Of a stretch of 64,000 nt of DNA, positions 45,059 through 54,397 are shown piece by piece. The notes below the pieces were generated by a model. The model was not told the origin of the DNA. It made no database searches and was given only the letters and a program-made list of their open reading frames with translations. Position 1 is the first letter of the stretch. Each line of letters opens with the position of its first letter. The position numbers and the translations under genes were made by a program. Origin of the DNA: Candidatus Zymogenaceae bacterium (lineage in GTDB: Bacteria; Desulfobacterota; Zymogenia; Zymogenales; Zymogenaceae); NCBI GenBank assembly GCA_016933535.1, contig JAFGAS010000035.1, positions 124,001-188,000 on the forward strand. Reading direction: 5' to 3'.

Positions 45059-48000
45059 TCAGCGGTTCTCGAAAAAGACGATTTTTGGATCGGTCATTAT
45101 TCCGGAGAGTATCGGCGTCCCGAGGAGGTTTTCGGTGGTATTTGTGACGGAGACCTTTATCTCGTTCTCTCCTGGTAATAGCGCGTCGGCTATATCGTAC
45201 CGATAGGGAGGCCAGAGCCGTGCCCCCATATCCGTGCCGTTCAGGACGACGCGGCATGCAACGCGCACGTCTCCGAGGTCGAGGATTGCGGCTTTGCCGT
45301 CAAACCGTTTCGGCAGGCGAAACCGATTCGTATAGGTGATAGTGCCGCTGTAGTTACCGGTTCCGGTTCTTCCCCAGGAAAGGTGTCCTCTGGTTTGTTT
45401 TCGTGCGGTGATAATATCCAGCCTGACGTCAAAATCTCCCATGATAACCACCGGGTCAATCCAATGGATTGCCGGGATCGTGGTCGGGAAATCGGGCTGA
45501 CGGGAACGTATCCCGATTCGGTTGGTGCCCCACCTGACGATTTTGGAAAGGTCGGCCCTCATGTTCTGACGATCCCAGAGAAAACACGCCCGACCCCGAT
45601 CACTAACGAGAATACCATTTATGTAGATCTCAATCGGCTCACTGGTATCTTCCCATACCAGAAAGACGCGAGTGGGAATATCACCCACGATGAAATTGGC
45701 CTCGATCTCAAATTCCGATCCCTCGGGGGGCAGGGGCGTCGACAGGAAAAGTCCCATGTATCGGACCGCGTCCTTAATCAATTCGATTTGCTGGTAACGG
45801 CTTAGTCCCGAGAGGTTCAGGCCGATAAGGCGGGCCGCGAAAAAATAGAATCCGACCTCCCGTTGGATCGAGGTATAGGATCGATAACCGATCTTTCGCC
45901 GGATTCCCCAGACTCTACCGACGGACTCGGTAAAAACCCTCACGGCCGTAATCATGATCTTGGCGAATCGGCCATAACGATTATCACGGACCAGATCACG
46001 CAGAGGCGGGAACGAAACGGGTGGGGAAGATCGTATAAGCCTGAAATTATCGATACGAAGCATGTTGTCTGTTCGGTAGTCGGCCGCCCACCTGCCCGGG
46101 AAGAAAAACTCTCCTCTCTTATGTTTCTCAGGCGCCGATATTCCATAGAGAGTATCGGCATACTCCGAATGAATAACATATATCCAGGATCGTCCCGCGT
46201 CAAATGTAACGGGAAAGCGTATTCCGTCGTCCGTTACCTCGAATTCTGATACGACATAACGCCGTCCGTTTTCCGGATCCCATGCCTCTGTATTACCGGC
46301 GCCGGCCAGTTCAATCGTTCCGGTAAACTGTTCATCTCCGAGATACGAAAGGAAGTAGATATCGGCGCCGGGAATTGTTCGTCGCTGGTGGACGAATTTA
46401 TCCGAATTATCTCCGGAAATCGACAGCTGTTTGGATGTCTTCAAATGGAGGTAGTGTATGAGGTCAGCAGAATCGTTAACCAGGGTAAGGCCGATCCCGA
46501 TAGTGGAGGATTCCGGTTTGCCGAAAACCGTTGGGTACCTCCCGACAAAAACAACGTTGACGCCGTTTTTTTTGGCCGACTCCAAAAAGGAGAGGACCGA
46601 TGCGCTTATATGAGTCGCCCAGGGGATAATGAGGGTACTATAGCGGCTGGGGCCGACAATTATGGTGCCTGCGCTGAAACGAACGAGCCGCCGATCGAGC
46701 ATCTCTTCGAAGAAAAAATCGAAATCGCGTTGGTCTGAAAGAAGGCAGCGAATCAACTCGTTGAGGCCGGCGACGATTTTATCTCCGTCTTTTCTCAGGC
46801 GGCCCAAGCCAAGGGTATTTGCCCACAATGACCCAAGGGGGAAGAATACGAGCGTATCCGTTTTTGGGCGGCCGGTGCTCATCATGAGGCAGGTTCGGGA
46901 TATATAATCGGACAGGATAGCGATATCTTCCCAGTAAGGAAGCTGAACATAATAGGAAGGTGGAAAATCACGCTTTCGAAGACCGACAATCGAGGTAAAA
47001 ACACCGTGGGTAAAGAATGTCGAAATGCCGAGGGATAGGCCGTAGTCGATTGTCTTTTTCAATAACTGGGGAGTAACACCCCATCCCTCTCCTTCCCATA
47101 CGGTGGCCAGCGCGCGATCGGGTTTATTGGTCCTCGCTATGCTCGATGTGAATTTCGGCGTGAAATTCTGGAGCAGTGAGGCAGGGGTATCGTTCAAGTA
47201 ATTGGCCCGGTTACAGCTGTAGCTTGTACCCGGGACGTTCGTTTCCGAGAGTATTGCATACAGATTGCCTTGTGTCTGGGGTATCTTTTCGACGAATTCT
47301 TCGCCCCCGATGGTGGCCGAGAAGGCAAGATCATTCTGCTGGGCCCATTGCCTGATCGCGTGGTAAAAGTCGTGCGTGAGGCTGCCGATGAGGCGATAAT
47401 AGTCGGTGCGAACGGTGATAAAATCACCCACGTCTTTGATGAGGGACGGAAGACAGGCGACGATGTCGTAGCCGAATTTCATTTTGAAGAGATCGGGCAG
47501 GGCGTCGGTCCAGGGGAACGGGTAACGGTTCATCGGCAAGTGGATAAGGATGCCGACGACCGTATTCCCGAAGTATTTCTTCAGGTTGGCCTGAAGCGAA
47601 TCGAACACGGTATCGATGTAATAGCGGACGGCCTCGGGGTTTAGGATGTCGAGGCAGTCTATATGTCCCTCGATCGGCGGTGGGGCGTTGGGATCAGAAG
47701 ACGTCGGAGAGGTAATTGTGGGCACCGAGGCGATGAGACATTTCTTTTTCTCGGGGCGCTCGGTTAGATATGTGATCGACCGTCCTTTCGTCAGATACGT
47801 GCCGATGACGCGTTCGTGGGGATAGGGGTGTTTGGCGGTTCGGAATATGAGGCCCCGGGCGCAAAAATCGGGCCGTTCAACAAGAAAACCGTCGGTACCG
47901 GTGGCGCCCGGGCGATTATAATCGTCACAAAGCCAGACGGACATCGAGAGTTTCCGGGCTCGTTCAATAATAGGCGAGAGCTTGCGCCAGTATTCATGAG

Positions 48001-48205
48001 AGGCAAACGGTACGCGAAGACCGCTCCGCGCGGAAAGGACAACCCGTGAAAAACCTTTTTTAGAGAGGGCTTCGAGCATACCGCCGATTACGGATGCATT
48101 CATGTCTTTGTTGAGAAAAACGAATGGAGCGGCCGAGAAATCGCTTGGTGAACCGGCAAAGGCTTCATAAAGGGCCTGAATCTTGTTGCGCTTACTCATT
48201 TTCAT
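45059..48205 (-). CDS. Large glycoside hydrolase with C-terminal carbohydrate-binding-like domains
   Basis: 1048 residues. The N-terminal part has a TIM-barrel look (SVWLCDDYNRPGA, then a central TVWEGEGWG), and the C-terminal third has two GH2-type sugar-binding jelly-rolls (IEIYINGILVSDRGRACFLWDR and LNGTDMGARLWPPYRYDIADALLPGENEIKVSVTNTTENLLG). This layout is like GH106 alpha-L-rhamnosidases and related uncharacterised families. No signal peptide. Upstream lie a channel gene and a GPH symporter, transcribed in the same direction, so sugar uptake and cleavage may be linked, but a terminator-like hairpin lies between. Confidence 0.75.
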   Translation of the reverse strand: MKMSKRNKIQALYEAFAGSPSDFSAAPFVFLNKDMNASVIGGMLEALSKKGFSRVVLSARSGLRVPFASHEYWRKLSPIIERARKLSMSVWLCDDYNRPGATGTDGFLVERPDFCARGLIFRTAKHPYPHERVIGTYLTKGRSITYLTERPEKKKCLIASVPTITSPTSSDPNAPPPIEGHIDCLDILNPEAVRYYIDTVFDSLQANLKKYFGNTVVGILIHLPMNRYPFPWTDALPDLFKMKFGYDIVACLPSLIKDVGDFITVRTDYYRLIGSLTHDFYHAIRQWAQQNDLAFSATIGGEEFVEKIPQTQGNLYAILSETNVPGTSYSCNRANYLNDTPASLLQNFTPKFTSSIARTNKPDRALATVWEGEGWGVTPQLLKKTIDYGLSLGISTFFTHGVFTSIVGLRKRDFPPSYYVQLPYWEDIAILSDYISRTCLMMSTGRPKTDTLVFFPLGSLWANTLGLGRLRKDGDKIVAGLNELIRCLLSDQRDFDFFFEEMLDRRLVRFSAGTIIVGPSRYSTLIIPWATHISASVLSFLESAKKNGVNVVFVGRYPTVFGKPESSTIGIGLTLVNDSADLIHYLHLKTSKQLSISGDNSDKFVHQRRTIPGADIYFLSYLGDEQFTGTIELAGAGNTEAWDPENGRRYVVSEFEVTDDGIRFPVTFDAGRSWIYVIHSEYADTLYGISAPEKHKRGEFFFPGRWAADYRTDNMLRIDNFRLIRSSPPVSFPPLRDLVRDNRYGRFAKIMITAVRVFTESVGRVWGIRRKIGYRSYTSIQREVGFYFFAARLIGLNLSGLSRYQQIELIKDAVRYMGLFLSTPLPPEGSEFEIEANFIVGDIPTRVFLVWEDTSEPIEIYINGILVSDRGRACFLWDRQNMRADLSKIVRWGTNRIGIRSRQPDFPTTIPAIHWIDPVVIMGDFDVRLDIITARKQTRGHLSWGRTGTGNYSGTITYTNRFRLPKRFDGKAAILDLGDVRVACRVVLNGTDMGARLWPPYRYDIADALLPGENEIKVSVTNTTENLLGTPILSGIMTDPKIVFFENR

Positions 48206-48301
48206 TTATTCATACGATACAATAGGCCGGCGGCAATAGCTGCCGGGAGAATAATTAGGCCCTTCCGGGGATTGATGAGAGGGGTGTCCGGGACCGGTAG
48301 G

Positions 48302-48331
48302 GTAAAAAAGGAAAGCCGGTTTTATCCGGCC
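48302..48331 (-). terminator. Terminator after the CASTOR/POLLUX-like channel gene
   Basis: Minus-strand stem GCCGG / CCGGC, loop ATAAAA, followed by TTTCCTTTTTT. The rest of the 264-bp gap 48206-48469 shows nothing else certain. Confidence 0.6.
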
Positions 48332-48469
48332 GGATAGTATCGGTGCTCCCGTCGACGTGGAGCTCGCATCTCTCTGAGGTTTTGTCCTCACGTGTCGAGA
48401 GAGCCTAGTTTCAGGAACCCTCATGCCGGCATCGTGTCTGTAAATTTCAAAATGGTACCTCGGCATCGG

Positions 48470-50374
48470 TTAATCCCCGGCCAGCACGATAATCCGATCG
48501 TCAGGCTCAAACACAACAGTGTTAGATTTATTTGGATTTATCGTCACCCCATATGATCGTGCCGCGTTATGAGAGTCGGCCGCGAGGCGATAGCCGAGGG
48601 CGACCTCTCCCTTCCTGCGGGCCGACTCGACGACCGTGTAATAGATAACCGGCCTTCCGGTCTCGACGTAGAATCGGGCCGGTTTTATATAGATCTCGCT
48701 TCCTCTGGGGTCAAAGAGCTCGGCGAAGACCGGGGCAAGCCCCTTGTTTTCAGATATCTGTGCCATGATGAGGCTGATAAGCTTGTTGCTGACGATAAAA
48801 TCATCGGCCTGGGTTACCTCGGCCAGTTCCCGGTTTCTCACGTCCAGCATCTCACTGACTATGTTGAGCGTACGGCCGGTCTTCTGCTCGATGTCCCTGA
48901 GATGGAGAAGCGTAACGAGGGTGTGGGCGTCGGCCCTTTCAACGGTCTGGGTATCCGAATACCCGAGGACGATGACGTGACCGTATGAATAAAGATCCAG
49001 CCGGTCGATCAGATTTCGGTCGGTTGTGTCACCATGCTTGAGGGAAACGGTCATGGACTTCAGGCTTAATTCGTCGAGACGCTCATTGAATTGGGTGTCG
49101 GATATCTCGTTATCTCTGGTCAACACGGTCAATTGCGATCCGGGGGCGACATAGCCGTCCAATTCCCTGATGATGGTCAGCGCCTTCTTGTTCCAACCGA
49201 TAATCAGCGTTCGTTCCGGTATCGGAGTAAAAGAGTCGGCGTCTCTGACGGCATCATGAACGATTCCATAGTCTGTTTTCCCCGAGAGAATGATTGTGTC
49301 ATCGTCCCGTGAGATCGCGATTATTTTGTCTCCGGTCCGAATGGGGGTATCCATTGGGAGATTGAGTCGAATCGTCCCGTCGTTTGCCCTCAGGCCGATG
49401 ACCGTCGAGTCTTCGTAAGCGAAAAGGGCCTCCCCGAAGGTTTCGGCAACGAGGGCGGGTTCTTCCTTGAAGTAGATCTCATCACCTCCGAATTCCAGCA
49501 GTTGGCCGTAAACCACTGAGAGGCCCGACTGGCGGCAGGTTTGGGCCGAAATCCGGGCTATCAGATCGCCGGAAAGTACCAGTTCGACCTCATTGCCTCC
49601 AACCATGGCTGCCACGTTTCTGTTCTTTTGTTCGGCGATGGCGGCGACGACATGATACGGTTCAGACTTTCTTCCGGGACCGTTGGTCAGGGCAAGGATC
49701 GTCTTGATGACGTTGACATCCTGTTCGTCGGAATTTTCGGGAGCAAGGATAATGATGGAACGGGCGGCGTTGGGATTGACGATTCTAAGGTCGTTCATAT
49801 CCATAGTGCTGCCGGTACGGCAGATAATTCGTGTTGTCATCGTGTCGGGAACCCTGTCGGCGATCTCGTCTTCCATCTCGACCTTATCTTTATCGGCAAG
49901 AATAACGACTGCGGCACGTCTTTTGTTAGCATTCGCGATGACAAGCTCCGAGATCACGGTAAATACCTGCGCTGACCAGCCGAGGATGACAGTGTGGTCT
50001 TGTTCGGCGACCAATGACCGTCCCTTCCTCAGATCTCCGAGCTTCTCTTCAATGGCCGAGGTAAGGATGCCGATCAGGATGCTCATGGTAAAGATGCCGC
50101 CGATCGTGATGACCAGCATCGAGAAGAGAAAAGGCCAGCTTCCGTTGTCGCCGCTGACCGCGCCGGCATCGATTGCGCGCATAAGGGTTATCCATGCGAT
50201 GGTGGCCAGTCCTTCTCCCTCGGGGCCGATATTGGCCGTGAATACGACGACGGTTACGATCGCAACCAGGATGATCGATACCGTGAAAAGCCAAAGGATC
50301 AGGGCGATCGGTCCCCTGGACATCGTATTGTCAAAACGGTATCTTATTCGGTCCTTGAAGGATATATTTTCCAT
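48470..50374 (-). CDS. CASTOR/POLLUX-type ion channel with two RCK-like domains
   Basis: 634 residues. An N-terminal membrane part with two to three helices contains RAIDAGAVSGDNGSW, close to the atypical ADAGN filter region of plant CASTOR/POLLUX channels, and then two NAD-binding-like repeats: VILGWSAQVFTVISELV and LIIGWNKKALTIIREL, followed by RCK-C-like beta segments. Bacterial members are proposed to conduct cations and are gated by cytoplasmic ligands. It lies 38 bp downstream of the GPH symporter gene. Confidence 0.83.
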   Translation of the reverse strand: MENISFKDRIRYRFDNTMSRGPIALILWLFTVSIILVAIVTVVVFTANIGPEGEGLATIAWITLMRAIDAGAVSGDNGSWPFLFSMLVITIGGIFTMSILIGILTSAIEEKLGDLRKGRSLVAEQDHTVILGWSAQVFTVISELVIANANKRRAAVVILADKDKVEMEDEIADRVPDTMTTRIICRTGSTMDMNDLRIVNPNAARSIIILAPENSDEQDVNVIKTILALTNGPGRKSEPYHVVAAIAEQKNRNVAAMVGGNEVELVLSGDLIARISAQTCRQSGLSVVYGQLLEFGGDEIYFKEEPALVAETFGEALFAYEDSTVIGLRANDGTIRLNLPMDTPIRTGDKIIAISRDDDTIILSGKTDYGIVHDAVRDADSFTPIPERTLIIGWNKKALTIIRELDGYVAPGSQLTVLTRDNEISDTQFNERLDELSLKSMTVSLKHGDTTDRNLIDRLDLYSYGHVIVLGYSDTQTVERADAHTLVTLLHLRDIEQKTGRTLNIVSEMLDVRNRELAEVTQADDFIVSNKLISLIMAQISENKGLAPVFAELFDPRGSEIYIKPARFYVETGRPVIYYTVVESARRKGEVALGYRLAADSHNAARSYGVTINPNKSNTVVFEPDDRIIVLAGD

Positions 50375-50412
50375 TACAATCTCTCTTGATGTAAATATGA
50401 CGGATTACTGCT

Positions 50413-51774
50413 TTATGGATTACGTATTACGGAAAGCTTTTGTACGATCTGTTCACAATTCCGTTTATTGAGGGGGAATATCCAGAGGAATATAAAACCG
50501 AGAACAAAGAAGGCCGAAGGAAATGCCCCAACCAGAAGCCGGATTCCCAGAAGGGTCTGCTGTGTCTGGGGTACGTCGGGGATATATCCAATGTGAGCGA
50601 GGACGGTTCCCGTTATGAACGGGGCAAGTGCTATCGAAATCTTAAAGATTAGGAAAGCGATCCCGAAATAGGCCCCCTCGCGACGGGTGCCCGACGTCAG
50701 CTCGTCGGAATCGATGATCTCCGGCAGTATCGAATAAGGAAAGAGGAAATAGGCCCCGGTGCCGATACCGGCAAAGCCCATGAGGACAAAGAGAAAGGCA
50801 CCGCCCGTTGGGGGCAGGAAAAAGATAGCCGCGGCCGATAAGATGAGCACGACGATCCCTATAAGAAACGCCTCCTTTTTGCCGATCTTTCCACTGACCC
50901 AGACCCAGAGGGGAATCGAGAGCAGCAGAAATCCCATGACGATTCCCATCATAACGGTGAACAACCCCTCGTTCAACAGCCAGTATTTCGCATAAAAGAT
51001 CAGGACTCCCGACAGGATCGTGTAGCCGAGGGAAACGAGGGAATATGCGGCGATAAACCACCAGAAGGGCCGGTTCTTAAACGTCAGGAGAAAGGATTGG
51101 GCAATTGAAACGGAGCCCTTTCGGGAAAAATCGGCACGTTCGCGGACGCGGGACGCGGTTATGAGAAAAACGACCAGGGCCACGGCCCCGAATATACCCG
51201 CCATAAGTATATATCCCCGTCTACCCCCGCCCAGTGCGGCAACCAGCGGCAAGACGAGGGCGCTGCCCGCCACCCAGCCGATAACCGCAAAGGGCTGGCG
51301 ATAGGCGGTTAGTTTCGTTCGTTCGTGGGGCAGGAGTGCAAGTTCCGGCAAGAGGGCGTTGTACGGGACGGTAACGACCGTCGAGGCGGTGAAGAAAAGG
51401 ATGAAAAGCGAAATAACGAAAAGGTAGTTAAGAGTCGTATCGGAGGTAGGTTGGGGAGTCCATATAAGGATGAATAGGAATGCGTAGGGAAGTGCAGCAA
51501 ACAGGAGGTACGGCCGGCGCCTGCCCCAACGGCTTTCTGTCCTATCGGAGACCTGGCCCATAAGAGGATCGGAGAGGGCATCCCACGCCTTGGCTATCAA
51601 AAGGGCCGTGCCGGCAAGCATGGGAGAGAAGTGGATGACGTCGGTATAGAAATAGAGGAGAAAAAAGGCAATCGAAGAAAGGGGGAGCGTTACACCGAGA
51701 TCGGATACGCCGTATGCGATCTTTGTACTGAATGAAAGACTTTCTCGATCGATTGGGGAGTATTTTCCGCTCAT
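50413..51774 (-). CDS. GPH-family (MelB-type) cation:sugar symporter
   Basis: About 453 residues, 12 membrane segments. Signatures: KIAYGVSDLGVTLPLSSIAFFLLYFYTDV, the loop SDPLMGQVSDRTESRWGRRRPYLL, and YNALLPEL, all typical of glycoside-pentoside-hexuronide:cation symporters that couple sugar uptake to H+ or Na+. The start at 51774 is somewhat preferred over 51789. The channel gene follows closely; both are on the minus strand, divergent from the V-ATPase operon. Confidence 0.9.
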   Translation of the reverse strand: MSGKYSPIDRESLSFSTKIAYGVSDLGVTLPLSSIAFFLLYFYTDVIHFSPMLAGTALLIAKAWDALSDPLMGQVSDRTESRWGRRRPYLLFAALPYAFLFILIWTPQPTSDTTLNYLFVISLFILFFTASTVVTVPYNALLPELALLPHERTKLTAYRQPFAVIGWVAGSALVLPLVAALGGGRRGYILMAGIFGAVALVVFLITASRVRERADFSRKGSVSIAQSFLLTFKNRPFWWFIAAYSLVSLGYTILSGVLIFYAKYWLLNEGLFTVMMGIVMGFLLLSIPLWVWVSGKIGKKEAFLIGIVVLILSAAAIFFLPPTGGAFLFVLMGFAGIGTGAYFLFPYSILPEIIDSDELTSGTRREGAYFGIAFLIFKISIALAPFITGTVLAHIGYIPDVPQTQQTLLGIRLLVGAFPSAFFVLGFIFLWIFPLNKRNCEQIVQKLSVIRNP

Positions 51775-51908
51775 AACAACTTCATCCATGTAGCTGCAGA
51801 AATAATTTTGCAGGCATCAGATGATAGCACAAATGCGGTGCGATTCAAGCAAATAAAAGGGCCGTATAAAAGGGAACGGGTTTTTTGGAAAAAGGTTTAT
51901 CATTTTGC

Positions 51909-51937
51909 TTGACACGAAAATAGGGGTATGGTATTTT
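51909..51937 (+). promoter_or_regulatory. Promoter of the V-type ATPase operon
   Basis: TTGACA (51909-51914), 17-bp spacer, TATTTT (51932-51937). The dyad at 51947 begins 9 bp later, over the expected start site. Confidence 0.75.
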
Positions 51938-51946
51938 ATGCCTTCT

Positions 51947-51964
51947 TGAATGAGTATTCATTCA
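51947..51964 (+). promoter_or_regulatory. FadR-like operator, dyad 3, before the V-ATPase operon
   Basis: TGAATGAGTATTCATTCA: perfect 7-bp arms TGAATGA/TCATTCA with spacer GTAT. Identical arms to dyad 2 at 20623. Confidence 0.78.
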
Positions 51965-52034
51965 TTGGAAAAGAGAATCGGCCCGCGAAGAGAAATAGTA
52001 TAACAATATCATGGCATTATGAGGACTATACAGA

Positions 52035-52349
52035 GTGGTTAAGGCAATTGTCGACAAGATAAGAGACGCCGAGGTTAAGGCGGAGAAAATCGTAAAAGAC
52101 GCCGAAGCCAAGGCTGCACAAGACACGGTGAAGCTCGCCCGTGACAGGGAAAAGCGGCTGGAGACGATAAGGAAAGAAAACGAAGATCTCAGAAGAAAAA
52201 CGCTGGAAGACGCGGATACTCGGGCCAAAAAAGAAGAGTCGCAAATACTGGCTGATGCCCTGAAAGAGACGAACGTATTACGGGCCGCCTCCGACAAGAA
52301 GAAAGAAGAGGCAATTTCACTAATCATACGGAAGATACTAGAACAGTGA
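52035..52349 (+). CDS. A/V-type ATPase peripheral stalk subunit G/H
   Basis: 104 residues from GTG. Almost one long coiled coil (EVKAEKIVKDAEAKAAQDTVKLARDREKRLETIRKENEDL pattern of the AhaH/NtpF stalk). It pairs with subunit E to form the outer stalk of the ATPase. First gene of an operon with the order H-I-K-E-C-F-A-B-D as in archaeal aha operons. A GTGA overlap couples it to subunit I. GAGG is 10 nt from the start. Confidence 0.85.
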   Translation: MVKAIVDKIRDAEVKAEKIVKDAEAKAAQDTVKLARDREKRLETIRKENEDLRRKTLEDADTRAKKEESQILADALKETNVLRAASDKKKEEAISLIIRKILEQ

Positions 52350-54340
52350 GCATCTCACCCCTAACAAAAGTCCTCTTCGTCGTCCACCGGGACGAGAAGT
52401 TACCATTCCTGAAGTTCATTCAGGAGTTGGGAAAGGTGCAGATAACTGAGCTTAAGCAGAAAGAAGTCCGCACCGTGTTTCCCGAGCTTAATCGAGAGAA
52501 TTCCGGGAGATTAAACGATCTTGTTTCGCTGACCTCCCAGATCGAGTTCTGTATCGATTTTCTTTCTTCCCATACACCGAAGAAGTCAATACTGTCGGCG
52601 CTGTCGCCCAGAGATATCAAGAAGGTAGATGACCTGGCCTCTGTGGCGAAAACGGCTGACGTAAAAGATATCATCGATCGGGTGATGCATTTAAGCCGGG
52701 AGATATCCGAGACCAGGAACACGATTACAAAGCTGGATTCGGCGCAAGATACATTTCTCCCCTGGCGTTCCCTCGATATTCCCATCGAAAGACTCAGGGA
52801 TACGCGAAATGTACACCAGATGCTCTTTATGATCTTCAAGGTCTCCAAGGAGGAGGTCCGCAAACAGCTCAATGCGGTCGAAAAGGACTATGTCCTGACA
52901 TCGGTCAGTCAAGGTCCCGACTACTCATACTATCATTTTGTATGCCACAAGGACGATCAGGATGTATTCAACGATGTCCTGTCTAAGCTTGGGGCCGAAC
53001 GTGAGACTCTGCCGGAGTTCTCCGGTACATATAAGGCGGCGTACGAGACTAATGCGCGAGAGATCGAGACTCTGAAAAAGAGCGTCTCCGATGTGGAAGC
53101 CGAGGCTCGGATTATAGCGAGCCAAAAAGCGCGGCTGGAGGAGCTCTACGACTACTATACGATGGAAAAGGAGCAAGAAGAGGTTGCCGAGCGGCTTGAA
53201 ACGTCCGTAGGGGCAACGTATATGGAGGGATGGATACCCAAGGAAGTATTAGATGAAGTTCGGAATGGAATACGGGAGCAGTTCCACCTTGTGGATATGG
53301 CAAGTTTCGAGCATTCGGAGAAAGAAAGACCGCCCATCCTGCTCAGAAATACAAAGCTGGTACGTCCTTTCGAGGTCATTACCTCACTTTATGGAATGCC
53401 GGATCCCAAGGAATTTGATCCGACACCATTTTATATGCTCTTCTATGCAATATTCTTCGGGCTGTGTCTTACCGACGCGGGCTACGGGGTGATCCTTTCA
53501 ATTCTCCTGCTTTTCGTCATGTTTCGCTTTAGGTATTCACTCGGCAAAAACAAGATTATACATGTGCTGCTCATTGGCTCGATCAGTACAATTATTCTGG
53601 GTGCCATTACGGGGGGCTGGTTTGGTGACCTCCTGCCTCGTCTTCACGATGGATCGATGTTGAAAAGGGTCGGAACGTCTATTATGGTTTTCGATCCCCT
53701 TAAAGACACAATCACCTTCATGCTGCTGTGTATTGGCCTCGGCTTTATTCAGGTAAATCTTGGAATGATCGTGGGATTGGTCAAGCTGTTAAGCCATCAA
53801 GAAAAACGGGAGGCCTTTGTCAAGTTTGCGTGGATCATTTTTATTAATAGCGCCGGTATCCTTATTGCCGAGTATATGTCGCCGGGTTTCCTTCCTCACG
53901 CGGTAGTGAGGGGATCGGTCGTGGCAATACTGGCAGCCTCGCTGGGAATTATATTCTTTTCCCAGCCGGAAAAAAACATCTTTGCCCGTATCATCTGGGG
54001 GGTCTACAATCTCTACGGGTGTACCGGTTATCTTGGAGATATTTTGAGCTATCTGAGACTGCTGGCGCTGGGACTTTCCACGGGAATCATCGCGTCGGTT
54101 GTCAACCTTGTTGCGGGTCTCGTGATCGGCGTCCCGTATATCGGGGTCGTTTTGGCGGTAGTCGTCTTTATCGGCGGACACACCTTCAACATCGCTATCA
54201 ATTGTCTAGGAGCCTTTGTACATACAACCCGTCTCCAGTATGTGGAGTTCTTCACCAAATTCTACGAAGGGACGGGAAGGCCTTTCAAGCCGTTCGGCGT
54301 AAGTCCGAAGTACGTGTACCTCAGAGAAGCGATTGAGTGA
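52346..54340 (+). CDS. V-type ATPase membrane subunit I (a-subunit)
   Basis: 664 residues. A cytoplasmic N-terminal half with coiled coil (residues up to about 330) and seven to eight membrane helices, starting at FDPTPFYMLFYAIFFGLCLTDAGYGV. The late helix with LSYLRLLALGLSTGIIASVVN carries the conserved Arg that interacts with the proteolipid carboxylate. It forms the ion half-channels. GTG start overlaps the preceding gene. Confidence 0.94.
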   Translation: MSISPLTKVLFVVHRDEKLPFLKFIQELGKVQITELKQKEVRTVFPELNRENSGRLNDLVSLTSQIEFCIDFLSSHTPKKSILSALSPRDIKKVDDLASVAKTADVKDIIDRVMHLSREISETRNTITKLDSAQDTFLPWRSLDIPIERLRDTRNVHQMLFMIFKVSKEEVRKQLNAVEKDYVLTSVSQGPDYSYYHFVCHKDDQDVFNDVLSKLGAERETLPEFSGTYKAAYETNAREIETLKKSVSDVEAEARIIASQKARLEELYDYYTMEKEQEEVAERLETSVGATYMEGWIPKEVLDEVRNGIREQFHLVDMASFEHSEKERPPILLRNTKLVRPFEVITSLYGMPDPKEFDPTPFYMLFYAIFFGLCLTDAGYGVILSILLLFVMFRFRYSLGKNKIIHVLLIGSISTIILGAITGGWFGDLLPRLHDGSMLKRVGTSIMVFDPLKDTITFMLLCIGLGFIQVNLGMIVGLVKLLSHQEKREAFVKFAWIIFINSAGILIAEYMSPGFLPHAVVRGSVVAILAASLGIIFFSQPEKNIFARIIWGVYNLYGCTGYLGDILSYLRLLALGLSTGIIASVVNLVAGLVIGVPYIGVVLAVVVFIGGHTFNIAINCLGAFVHTTRLQYVEFFTKFYEGTGRPFKPFGVSPKYVYLREAIE

Positions 54341-54397
54341 TAGAAATGAGCTTTAGAAAACAGTCAGTGGTCTGTTAGTAACCTTGTGGAGAGTACC

